A DNA stretch of 64,000 nt from Cryptomeria japonica (Eukaryota; Streptophyta; Pinopsida; Cupressales; Cupressaceae): NCBI RefSeq assembly GCF_030272615.1, contig NC_081412.1, forward strand, positions 346,276,169-346,340,168, written 5' to 3'. Positions 55,124-64,000 of this stretch are shown here, one piece after another. The position numbers were made by a program, and so were the translations under genes. A model generated the notes under the pieces. It did no database searches and had not been told where the DNA came from. It saw nothing but the letters and a program-made list of their open reading frames with translations. The stretch's first letter is position 1; every line of letters begins with the position of its first letter.

Positions 55124-57064
55124 TTGAAAGATGAAGAATTTAATAAGTATAAGTGTAGGAAGTGGCTTAGGACGTACCATGTATGCCTCGGTAATAGGAT
55201 AAGGGGAGGGTTAAGAAGAATGACAAGGGATAATGAAGTGGTTTGCATGAATGTGGGTAGATTGAGGACCATTGGCATCGAGGGAGCACTGGCCGATGAC
55301 TATGAGGCTTTATAGGTGGTTAGGGGTAGACGAGCTGGAGATATTGAGCGTCGTAGGATTGTATTTTGTCGGCTGATGGTCGAGGATCAGAGCACACACC
55401 CCCATGATGACTATGTTGGTGGAGAGGTGGGATAGCAGGACTTGTACCTTCCATCTTCCTACAGGAGAGGTGACAGTGACACTCTTAGACGTATGGAGGA
55501 TCTTGAAGATCCCCATTCATGGCGTGATTCCCGAGTACAGGCTGCATGTGATAGACTTCTATCTTCGGGAGGTTTGCAAGTGGGATGCGCTACCTATGAT
55601 GGATAGGAGACAGATGTATTTAGGGAAAGCGATGGAGATCTGACACATTCCTCACTTGGTAATTGTGATCTGTGGATTCCTAAGTGGACGGATGATGCCT
55701 GATCTGTGAGGGCATGGATTTCCTATTGGGTGGAGTAGGTGCTTATATTATATAGTACATGATTGTGTGGAGTATGCATGGGGAGAAATGATGCTTTCTC
55801 AATTATATCATAATATGCATCTTGTTGTGTACAAAGATTATGCGAGTCTATTAGCAGGGGTTACCCTACTATATGTATGGGTGTGAGAGCACATTGTAGT
55901 GACTCGGCCGCTCGGGGTACAGGACAAATGACCTCGATGGCCTTACATTGACCGATATAGGGGCCTACTTCATTATACACAGATATGAGCTATATGGTTT
56001 TGGCGCCACATTTTTTATAAGCTCATAGAGTTTACATGGCGGCCATTTTTGGATAGCGAGTAGTGGAGGGGAGATTGGCAACTGCATTGGGTGGGTGTGG
56101 AGATGTGGCTTTTTGGGCGATCAGTATATGTTATGGAGTATTACACACCATATAGGGTAGCACGACACTTTAGAGAGGTACACGATATAGTAGGAGATAT
56201 ACCATTATATCCAGGAACTACATGAGAGGTGGGGAGGTGGGGGCAGATAGTGAGTCCACTAGAGGGGAGGACCGGTTTTTAGACTGCAGCTTACTTGGTC
56301 TGGGATGAGCGGAGGGGTGCGGGGGAGGATCCAGGAACCATAGGGGGATATAGGAGCTGGTGGGAGGAACACCTACCAGTGCAGCTGACCATTCTGGGGG
56401 TGTTGGAGGATGATGAGGTACAACCGGCTATGGATGAGATAGTCGGAGGGGAGGAGGATACACCTGGGGACATGGCTTTGGCAGGAGGAGGGGGGTGGTA
56501 CTAGGGAGGGGGCCGCAAGTGGCCATTCCAGCACAAGTATAGGTGGGTGCAACAGTGATAGGATAGGGTGCAGAGGAGGGGGAGGTTGGAGGAGATGAGG
56601 CAGTGCCGATGGATATTCTTGATATGCAAGCATAGGATGTAAGAGTGGAGGATGGTGGCGGATTTTCTCAGGGAAGTTTTGATAGGCTGCTGTAGGAGAG
56701 GGATGCTGCCAGAGAGAGATTACACTCACTTGATGATGATCTACAGGTGGAGATGGTGAGGAGGGAGAATCTGCAGGCAGAGGTGGGGAGGTTACAATGG
56801 AAGGTTGACGATTTGACAGAGATCCTGTAGACAACTAGGAAGGAGGTGGATGATTTGCAGAGGGAGGGAGAGGAGGTGAAGAGAATGCTGGAGGAGACGA
56901 GGATGGGGACTACTATTGGGGAGCTACAAAGCACATTACAACAATAGGATGAGGAGCTAGAGAGACTGCGAGTGAGGGTACAGAGAGCAAAGGTAGATGT
57001 TACTTGCTTGTGAGGGGAGAGGGATGCAACACAGTAGATGTTAGTCCTCGCAGGGCTTGGACAT
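55124..57064 (+). pseudogene. Antisense PMD frame of element B
   Basis: The N-terminal part (55,124 to about 55,405) reads T-I-G-I-E-G-A-L-A-D-D-Y-E-A-L, then a frame change leads to L-V-E-R-W-D-S-R-T and H-L-P-T-G-E-V-T-V, L-K-I-P-I-H-G near 55,500, and C-G-F-L-S-G-R-M-M-P-D near 55,670. These are plant mobile domain blocks, matching the element A frame. Many TAG and TGA stops break it from 55,641 on. Around 56,690-57,060 the translation is Glu/Leu/Arg-rich with heptads, a coiled-coil tail. Element H cuts it at 57,065. Confidence 0.8.
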
Positions 57065-58586
57065 TTTTGGCATTTGGCATTATAATAGACAATGGGAGAT
57101 TGTTGGCATTTCAATAAGGATATTGAGAAGGTTGTTGATGATTATGGATATAACTGATTAAGGATGATTTACTGTCTTAATATTATTATTTTGTCATTGA
57201 TGTCAAGAAATTGATTTTCTAATTCAGTATGATGTTGCCATATCTTGAGAAGTATGATTTGATGAGTATAAAGATGTCAGTAAAAGACACAGAAAGAATA
57301 TGATGAATAAGGGGATGAATAAGGTATTCAATGGGCAACTATTACCGAGTCAGACAATGATGAGATCATGATGTTTAGATTGTTTTAACATCATACATAT
57401 GTTGTAAATTGTAAGGTTAATACTATACTATGTTACCGAGCAAAGAACCTAGTCGGTAAACCCTAAGGTTATCGCTATCGGTTAATGAAGGTGGAATGTC
57501 TACCGAGTAAAGTTTAGTATTCACTGAGTTGTTACTAAGTTGTAACCGAGTTGTAACAGAATACATTAAATGGTTACATGCGTTATTTAATAAAGGAAGC
57601 TGATGAGCTGGAACTGATTAAATGATTGGTATGTTGTGCATGAAGTTTGTTAAAGAATCTATGGCAAAGAAAAATTGGCATGAAGATCTACAGCGCAGAT
57701 TGAACCGCATTACCCTAGCACAAGTTCCAAGAAATGTATGCAAGTTCCAAGGTAGGGTAAAATGTTTTTTAGATCGAAGGATACATTGAACCTGGACAAG
57801 ATTGAAGATCTGATGGCTATGATTGATCATGGGAAGTGTGATCAAGGAGATTAAGCGGTTAGCTAATTGTTTATAAATAGGGAGTTGTTGATAAACAATG
57901 CATGCGGGAAAATGTATGCACAGGGATGCTACATAGTGATTACCAAGCACAGAAGTTTGAAGACCTATTTGAATAACAGAGTATAGAAGCCCAGCAGATG
58001 GACAAGATTAGTTCTATGTCTAGATTGTATTGAGCAAATAAGAATCTGCTTTAGCGTTTTAGATGTGAAGTTGCAGATAGATTTTTATTACTGTTATTTT
58101 GTGAAAGTGACAGAAGATCTCTTAACCGAGTGGACTTAACAGTCTTATTTGTAAAACCCTCTAGCAAGGTGACATTCTGATTGAGTGTTTGAAATCCTTT
58201 AACAAGGTCACTTCTAACAAGGTGAAGATCCTAATAGATCTGAGGGAAATCCCTTAATGGGGTCACATCTAGCAATGTGTTTGTAATCTTTAACAAGATT
58301 TTCTTTTAACCGAGCATACTCTAGAAGAGTATATTTCTTAGTGGGTCCGAAATCCCACAGTGGTTTTTCCCTATTTGGGTTTCCACATTAAATCTGGTGT
58401 TATGAGGTTTATGATGTTTATATGCTTTTGAGTTTGCATGTTTAGCAGTTTTGGTTATATTACTGAAGTATATGTTACCGAGGTTGAATCTGATGTTTTT
58501 ATGGAAGATTAAGTTAGTATGATTCACCCCCCCTCTCATCTTGTTGGCTATTGGATCTATACTTACATTAAGTATTAGAACTATCA
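57065..58586 (+). repeat. Element H 5' LTR (1,522 bp)
   Basis: Aligns with the 3' LTR from its first base, but the first two bases are TT where the 3' copy has TG. Ends AACTATCA two bases before the primer site. TACCGAG and related motifs recur near 57,350, 57,441 and 57,480-57,560. A second copy of the LTR start (GATTGTTGGCATTT) lies at 57,099. Confidence 0.9.
57871..57880 (+). promoter_or_regulatory. Probable TATA box of element H LTR
   Basis: TTATAAATAG followed by GGG, about 800 bases into the LTR. Transcription would start about 30 bases downstream. Confidence 0.6.
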
Positions 58587-58588
58587 AT

Positions 58589-58600
58589 TGGTATCAGAGC
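58589..58600 (+). other. Element H primer binding site (tRNA-iMet)
   Basis: TGGTATCAGAGC, an exact match to the initiator tRNA-Met complement, two bases after the LTR. Confidence 0.93.
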
Positions 58601-58698
58601 TTTGGACTCCAGAAGAAAAATTTTAAAGGTACTTGAGGCAAAGATCCAAAGATGTATAAGAGGGATGCACCAAAGCAAAACAAGTCAAGTTTCTCTAC

Positions 58699-59690
58699 AT
58701 GGCAGAAAAGGATGAAGCTGCACTTATGAGGAATTAGAGAATATGTTGTATATTATCTAGAGAATGATTTCATCACACCGAGCACCTATCCATTGACAAT
58801 GGAAGAAATAAAGGCAAAGAAAGAACATATCCAAGCAATGATTGAAATAACATCTGCATTGACCGACTCAGAGTTTAATGATCTAGAAGGCTGCAATGAT
58901 GCAAAGGCAATGTGGGACAAGCTCATATCTATATATGGCGGTGATGAACATGTTCAAAGAGAAAAAGTAGACAGTGTAAGAGGACAACTTGAATCTATGA
59001 GGATGAATGAAGGTGAGAACATAACCCAATACAGTACAAGACTAAAGGAGATTGCCAATCAAATCAAAGGAGCAGGTGGAACTATTGAAGAAAAGGACAT
59101 AACAAGTAAGTTGTTAAGAACCCTTCTACCGACTTATGCAATCCGAGTCTCTGCAATCAATGAATTGAGGTTTGTACCTAATATGCTAGTTTCTTTAGAT
59201 GCTACTATTGGTAAGCTACATGCATTTGAGTTAAGTAACTTTGATAACAGTGGATCTTTGGTAAATAAAGTTGAATCTGCATTTAGTTCTTTTCATCTTG
59301 ATGAATCTAATGATTACAATGAAAGAAAGTATAAGTACTCTGAAGGAGATCACAGTGGAGCAAGTGAAAGATTTCGTAAGAACATAGAAGAAGTACACAA
59401 GCTGTATGAGGAAATCAGAAAGTAGGAAGAGTTTGAAGCACTATTAGCCAGAAGGTTACCGAGAGGCAAAGGTAAGTATAAAGGAAAACTACCTTTGAAA
59501 TGTTTCAATTGTGATAAAATAGGACATATGGCTTCTAATTGTCCTGACAAAGATTCTACTGAAAAGAGAGATTACCGAGATGACAGACAAAAAGATAATC
59601 ATTACAGAGGACACCGAGACTTCAAAAGAAGAGATAGAAAGGCATGCTTAATAGCCGATGAGGAATCCAACGATGATAAATCAGATGAAA
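58699..59690 (+). pseudogene. Element H gag
   Basis: UBN2-type copia gag: Y-Y-L-E-N-D-F near 58,750, then A-K-A-M-W-D-K-L, E-N-I-T-Q-Y and L-L-R-T-L-L-P. The start region before 58,793 is disturbed. TAG at 59,423 interrupts a coiled stretch; the knuckle C-F-N-C-D-K-I-G-H-M-A-S-N-C at 59,498-59,539 has all four ligands. Confidence 0.9.
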
Positions 59691-59985
59691 CTGATACAGA
59701 GGAAGTAGTTTATGTGGCTATCAAAGATGGATCAGATGAAGAAAGGTATGAAGAAAAAGCCCTAATATCTCACATAAATACTAATGATTCTTGGATCATA
59801 GATAGTGGATGCTCACATCATATGACAGGTGATAAACACAAGTTTGTTATGTTAGAAGATTATGATGGAGGCTATGTAAGATTTGGTATTGATGCACCAT
59901 GTCTAGTAAGAGGTAAAGGATCTATAACACTTCTTGACAATGCAAGATGCAATGATGTTTATTGGGTTGAAGGTTTGAAATAAAA
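59690..59985 (+). pseudogene. Element H aspartic protease
   Basis: W-I-I-D-S-G-C-S-H-H-M-T at about 59,792-59,827 is the copia protease active site, intact. V-Y-W-V-E-G-L near 59,957 closes the domain just before a TAA at 59,981. An acidic D/E-rich linker precedes it. Confidence 0.9.
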
Positions 59986-59986
59986 T

Positions 59987-61150
59987 TTGTTGAGTACAGC
60001 ACAACTAAACAATACAGGTTACCGAATAGAATTTCAGAAAGGAATTGTCAAAGTTCATGACAATCATGGAAAGTTAGCTGCTACTGGGACACAAACAAAA
60101 GGTAACACATTTCACCTTGACTCAACTCGGAACAAGTGTCTGTATGCAAAGATAGATGATACCTGGTTATGGCATAAAAGGTTTTGTCATGTAAATTTTG
60201 ATAATCTGGTCAAATAAGTAAGAAGCACCGAGTAAGAGGTCTATCGAGTCTTGAAAAACCTGAGAATGCTATGTGCCGAGGATGCCAGATGGGTAAAATG
60301 ACAAGATCAAGCTTTACAAGTAAGTATTACACCTCTAAGGGAATTTTAGATCTTGTGCATACTGATCTTTGTGGTCCTATGAAAGTTCAAAGTTATTATG
60401 GTTACAAATATTTCATATTATTTGTGGATGACTATTCAAGGATGATGTCAATAATGTTTTTAAAAGAATAATCAGAAGCTTTTCAAATGTTTAAATGGTA
60501 CAAGGCAAGAGTTGAAATTGAAGCAGGAAGACAACTGAAATGTCTTAGATCTGATAGAGGAGGAGAGTTGACATCTGATGAATTCAACTTATTCTGCAAT
60601 GATCATGGTATTAAAAGACAAGTCTCTGCACTAAGAACTCCACAACAAAATGGAATGGCTGAGAGAAGAAACATATCTATTATGGATTGTGCCAGAACCC
60701 TGATGATTGAAAAGAAAGTGCCACAAACATTTTGGAGAGAAGCAATAAGCACAGTAGTTTACACCCTAAACCAAGTACAACTGAAGAAAGGTACTTTGAA
60801 GACACCATATGAAATCTGGTATGACAAGAAACCTAATGTAAGTTATTTTAAAATCTTTGGAAGTAGATGCTATGTACACAAAGATGATAGAAATGGCATG
60901 TTTGATCAGAAAAGTGAAGAAGGAACATTTCTAGGTTATTCTTCTTGAAGCAAAGCATTTAAATGTCTAATCAATTCATCTAACAAAATAGTAGAAAGTG
61001 CAAATGTGAAAATTGATGAATTTGCAGAAAGAAATGATGAAGGAAATTCCAAGGAACCAGAAGATTATGATGAATTTGTCTATGTTCAACTGACAAGTCC
61101 TACCGAGAAAACTGTTGAAGAAAATGAAGAGAATATCTAGTTACCGAGTG
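59987..61150 (+). pseudogene. Element H integrase
   Basis: The HHCC module starts with L-W-H-K-R-F-C-H near 60,170. A single-base deletion near 60,213 shifts the frame before C-R-G-C-Q-M-G-K at 60,275. The core carries D in H-T-D-L-C-G near 60,363, D in S-D-R-G-G-E near 60,553 and E in G-M-A-E-R-R near 60,661. Stops at 60,469, 60,946 and 61,138 are in frame. The C-terminal part includes the G-S-R-C-Y-V-H block. Confidence 0.9.
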
Positions 61151-61248
61151 ATGAAGAAGATCACACAAAGCCTACTGAGCCTGTATTAGCCAAGTATGTT
61201 AGAAGACATCATGCACCAAGTCAGATTATAGGAGATAAGGATGATCCA

Positions 61249-62060
61249 GTGATGACAAGGAACAAACTGAGACAGAACACATGTTTGATATCTAAATTTG
61301 AACCGAGAATAGTGAAAGAGGCATTTAACAGTGAAGATTGGATAAATGCTATGACAAAAGAGATTGATCAAATCATGAAGAATGACACATGGACACTAAT
61401 CCCAAGACCAAAGGACAAAAATGTAATTGGTACAAAGTGGATTTTCAGAAACAAGCTAAATGAAAAAGGTGAGGTCATTCAAAATAAAGCAAGACTAGTA
61501 TGCAAAGGTTATGCTCAAGAAGAAGGAATTGATTATGGTGAGACTTTTGCACCTGTGGCTAGACTTGAAGGAGTAAGAACATTGTTGGCATATGTTGCTT
61601 TCAAAAACTTCAAGGTATATCAAATGGATGTCACATCTGCATTTTTGAATGGAATATTAGAAAAAGAAGTTTTTATTGAACAACCTGAAGGATTTGTTGA
61701 AAACAAGAGTAAAGATCAGGTATGTAAATTGAACAAAGCATTATATGGTCTGAAACAAGCACCTAGAGCATGGTATGAAAGATTGCACTCTTATTTGATT
61801 AAGATTGGTTTTATAAGGACAAGTGAGAACAACAATATGTACATGAAGAATGATGAAAATGGAATACTGATCTCAGCCATATTTGTTGATGATATTATAT
61901 TTTGTGGAAATGACTCTTTATGCAAGAACTTTGGAAATGAAATGAGCAAAGAATTTTAGATGTCATTAATTGGTGAGATAAAGTATTTTATAGGTTTACA
62001 GATACTACAAATGAAAAATGAGATTTTCATTACTTAATCCAAGTACATAAAGGAAATCTT
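61249..62060 (+). pseudogene. Element H reverse transcriptase
   Basis: [34 protein letters not shown] and the catalytic F-V-D-D-I-I-F near 61,879-61,899 are all intact. TAG at 61,957 and TAA at 62,035 follow. The sequence is typical of Sirevirus reverse transcriptases. Confidence 0.93.
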
Positions 62061-62835
62061 GAAGAAATTTGGAATGGAGGATTCAAAACTAGTAAGTACT
62101 CCTATGATTACCAACTGTAAACTAACAAAGAATGATGAATCTGCATTTGTTGATGAGATACTTTGCCGATCCATGATTGGAAAGTTGCAATATGTTGTTC
62201 ACAGTAGACCAGACATAGCACATGCAGTAGGTATAGTTGCAAGATTCTCTGTAGATCCTAAGGAAACACACAAGATAGCAATCAAAAGATTTTTTAGATA
62301 CTTGAAAGGCACCGAGGATTATGGCTTAGTATATCAGAAAGGAAATGATTTTGATTTAAAAGTTTATACTGATGTTGATTGGGCAGGCAACATTGATGAT
62401 AGAAAAAGCACAAGTGGAGGAGCTTTCTTTTTAGGACAAAGACTAGTGAGTTGGCTTAGCAAGAAACAAGGATGTGTTTCACAGTCAACAGTAGAAGCTG
62501 AATATGTTGCTGCAACATTGAATTGTACCAACATAGCATGGATCAAACAACTGTTGGAAGGTATAAATGAGAAAGTTACCGAGCCAGTAACTATATTTTG
62601 TGACAATACTAGTGCCATTAACATTTTGAAGAATCCTGTTATGCACTCTAAGACAAAGCACATCTCTATAAAATATCATTATCTTAGAGAAGAAGCTCAA
62701 GAGAATAAAGTGGTGTTGGAGTATGTTAGCACAAAGGAACAAATAGCAGATATCTTCACCAAGCCACTACCAAGGGTCACTTTTGAATATCTCAGAAGTA
62801 AGTTAGGGGTCCTACCCCTATCTTCTACTCACTGA
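62059..62835 (+). CDS. Element H RNase H segment (intact sub-frame of a dead polyprotein)
   Basis: 258 codons without a stop, ending at a natural TGA (62,833). Blocks: S-R-P-D-I-A-H-A-V-G, then D-V-D-W-A-G with the first catalytic Asp, S-T-V-E-A-E-Y-V-A with the Glu, and C-D-N-T-S-A-I with the next Asp. The end D-I-F-T-K-P-L-P is the standard copia C-terminal block. It was made as part of a polyprotein, so the fragment is unlikely to be expressed on its own. Confidence 0.85.
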   Translation: MKKFGMEDSKLVSTPMITNCKLTKNDESAFVDEILCRSMIGKLQYVVHSRPDIAHAVGIVARFSVDPKETHKIAIKRFFRYLKGTEDYGLVYQKGNDFDLKVYTDVDWAGNIDDRKSTSGGAFFLGQRLVSWLSKKQGCVSQSTVEAEYVAATLNCTNIAWIKQLLEGINEKVTEPVTIFCDNTSAINILKNPVMHSKTKHISIKYHYLREEAQENKVVLEYVSTKEQIADIFTKPLPRVTFEYLRSKLGVLPLSSTH

Positions 62836-63291
62836 CCGAGTTCGGTGAAAGCATAAATTCGATGACTCTATCAAATATCTTTTAAGAGTTGATGTTGATT
62901 TACACACTTTAGGATGTTTTCTAAAGGTGTGCAGGAAACAATGCAAGATACAATACAAGGAACATGAATTGAAGACAAAATGCTCTGACCGAGACTAAGT
63001 TGACACATTATAGCAAGAATTCACTTCATACAGGAAGAAATCATGTTTTAGTTCTTTACTTTTTTGGCATTGTTGTCAAAGGGGGAGAAGAATGAAGAAG
63101 ATTGAAGAAAAAGGGGGAGAAGATTGGACAAGAAGACTGGAAAAGACTGAGAAAAGAGGAGAAGTCTAATGTATGGGGGAGAATTCTGATGATAGGAAGA
63201 GAGCATTTCAGAATCTCACAAACAACTCATAGCAATCCGAATCAATTAGGTCAAATTAATTGGTTTTGCCATCAATGCCAAAGGGGGAGAT
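62836..63291 (+). other. Element H 3' untranslated region with repeated purine tracts
   Basis: Purine tracts AAAGGGGGAGAAG at about 63,078, AAAAAGGGGGAGAAG at 63,108, TGGGGGAGAA near 63,174 and AAAGGGGGAGATT at 63,279, the last directly before the 3' LTR. Several near-identical tracts are a Sirevirus signature. The short open frame at 63,102-63,344 crosses into the LTR and is not credible. Confidence 0.85.
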
Positions 63292-64000
63292 TGTTGGCAT
63301 TTGGCATTATAACAGACAATGGGAGATTGTTGGCATTTCAATAAGGATATTGAGAAGGTTGTTGATGATTATGGATATAATTGATTAAGGATGATTTACT
63401 GTCATAATATTATTAATTTGTCATTGATGTCAAGAAATTGATTTTCTAATTCAGTATGATGTTGCCATATCTTGAGAAGTATGATTTGATGAGTATAAAG
63501 ATGTCGGTAAAAGACACAGAAAGAATATGATGAATAAGGGGATGAATAAGGTATTCAATGCGAAACTATTACCGAGTTAGACAATGATGAGATCATGATG
63601 TTTAGATTGTTTTAACATCATACATATGTTGTAAATTGTAAGGTTAATACAATACTATGTTACCAAGCAAAGAACCTAGTCGGTAAACCCTAAGGTTATC
63701 GCTATCAGTTAATGAAGGCGGAATGTCCACCGAGTAAAGTTTAGTATTCACCGAGTTGTTACCGAGTTGTAACTGAGCTATAACAGAATACATTAAATGG
63801 TTACATGCGTTATTTAATGAAGGAAGCTGATGAGCTAGAACTGATTAAATGATTGGTATGCCGTGCATGAAGTTTGTTAAAGAATCTATGGCAAAGGAAA
63901 ATCGGCATGAAGATCTACAGCGCAGATTGAACTGCATTACCCTAGCACAAGTTCCAAGAAATGTATGCAAGTTCCAAGGCAGGGTAAAACATTTTTCAAA
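63292..64000 (+). repeat. Element H 3' LTR, first 709 bases
   Basis: Begins TGTTGGCATTTGGCATT after the purine tract and runs off the window. The TACCGAG/CACCGAG motifs at 63,570 and 63,728-63,778 are better kept than in the 5' LTR, where several have CG changed to TG or CA. Confidence 0.93.

Larger units (their letters stand above)
53068..57064 (-). mobile_element. 3' part of Tat-like element B (minus strand), interrupted by element H
   Basis: Reading the minus strand, the element ends with purine tract (54,339-54,325) and 3' LTR (54,324-53,068). Inside it, on the plus strand and so antisense to the element, lies a PMD frame. Pol should lie to the right beyond element H, outside the window. 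The arrangement repeats that of element A. Confidence 0.7.
57065..64000 (+). mobile_element. Sirevirus-like Ty1/copia element H, nearly complete
   Basis: 5' LTR, primer site, gag, protease, integrase, reverse transcriptase, RNase H, repeated purine tracts and most of a 3' LTR in copia order. The repeated AAAGGGGGAG purine tracts before the 3' LTR are typical of Sireviruses. Seven premature stops and one frameshift interrupt the frame. The 708 bases of 3' LTR inside the window differ from the 5' LTR at roughly 4% of positions by eye, mostly transitions. Confidence 0.9.

Noticed and set aside
56295-56834. Pro/Ser-rich minus-strand frames opposite the element B PMD gene
   Set aside because: They are shadows of the Gly/Glu-rich plus-strand sequence, with no domain.
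62364-62742. Two minus-strand frames across element H RNase H
   Set aside because: The plus strand encodes a clear RNase H here; the minus-strand frames are shadows.

Overview
This is plant nuclear DNA from a repeat-dense part of a large genome. I see no ordinary host gene in any of the 64 kb. Almost everything is LTR retrotransposon sequence, nested several layers deep. The plant assignment rests on the Tat, chromovirus and Sirevirus-like clades, primer sites matching plant initiator tRNA-Met, plant mobile domain (PMD) reading frames, and a decayed plastid rps12/rpoC2 insert. A gymnosperm or another large-genome seed plant fits, but the sequence does not prove it.

Layout. (1) 1 to about 29,550: Ty3 element A of the Tat lineage. 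It has a leader, a gag-pol frame (1863-9752), an antisense PMD reading frame, an untranslated zone with stem-loop arrays, and a 3' LTR starting at 28,423. Its 5' LTR lies left of the window. (2) 12,959-26,463: a complete Tekay/Del-like chromovirus inserted inside the PMD frame of A. Its 4.3-kb LTRs and 5-bp TAGTC target duplication can be read directly. (3) About 29,690-30,505: plastid-derived DNA joining rps12 exon 1 to rpoC2. (4) 30,500-33,690: simple repeats and unclassified repeats. (5) 33,690-42,715: minus-strand Ty1/copia element E (Sirevirus-like), split by a 3.8-kb solo LTR (36,704-40,541). (6) About 43,260-49,860: plus-strand Tat-like element C, truncated. (7) 49,861 to about 53,067: element D, with one LTR and a gag-only frame carrying a coiled coil and four zinc knuckles. 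(8) 53,068-57,064: the 3' end of a minus-strand Tat-like element B with its antisense PMD frame. (9) 57,065-64,000: plus-strand Sirevirus-like copia element H, whose 3' LTR runs off the window.

How the parts relate. A and B are in opposite orientations, yet each carries a PMD frame running against its own gag-pol direction and next to its 3' LTR, so the antisense PMD looks like a lineage trait. Nesting gives relative ages: A is older than the chromovirus, E is older than the solo LTR, C is older than D, and B is older than H.

The strongest global signal is how these elements have decayed. The A, chromovirus, D and H coding frames hold about 50 premature stops but only about two frameshifts. 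About 31 of the stops are TAG, mostly where relatives have Gln. Element A keeps one frame for 7.9 kb through 17 stops. This fits C-to-T decay at methylated CHG and CG sites, with few indels. Two other signals deserve checking: a series of stem-loops whose stems differ but stay complementary around a similar loop (27,817-28,360), and palindromic CTCGTACGAG-type motif clusters near both ends of A. All counts and alignments were made by eye.
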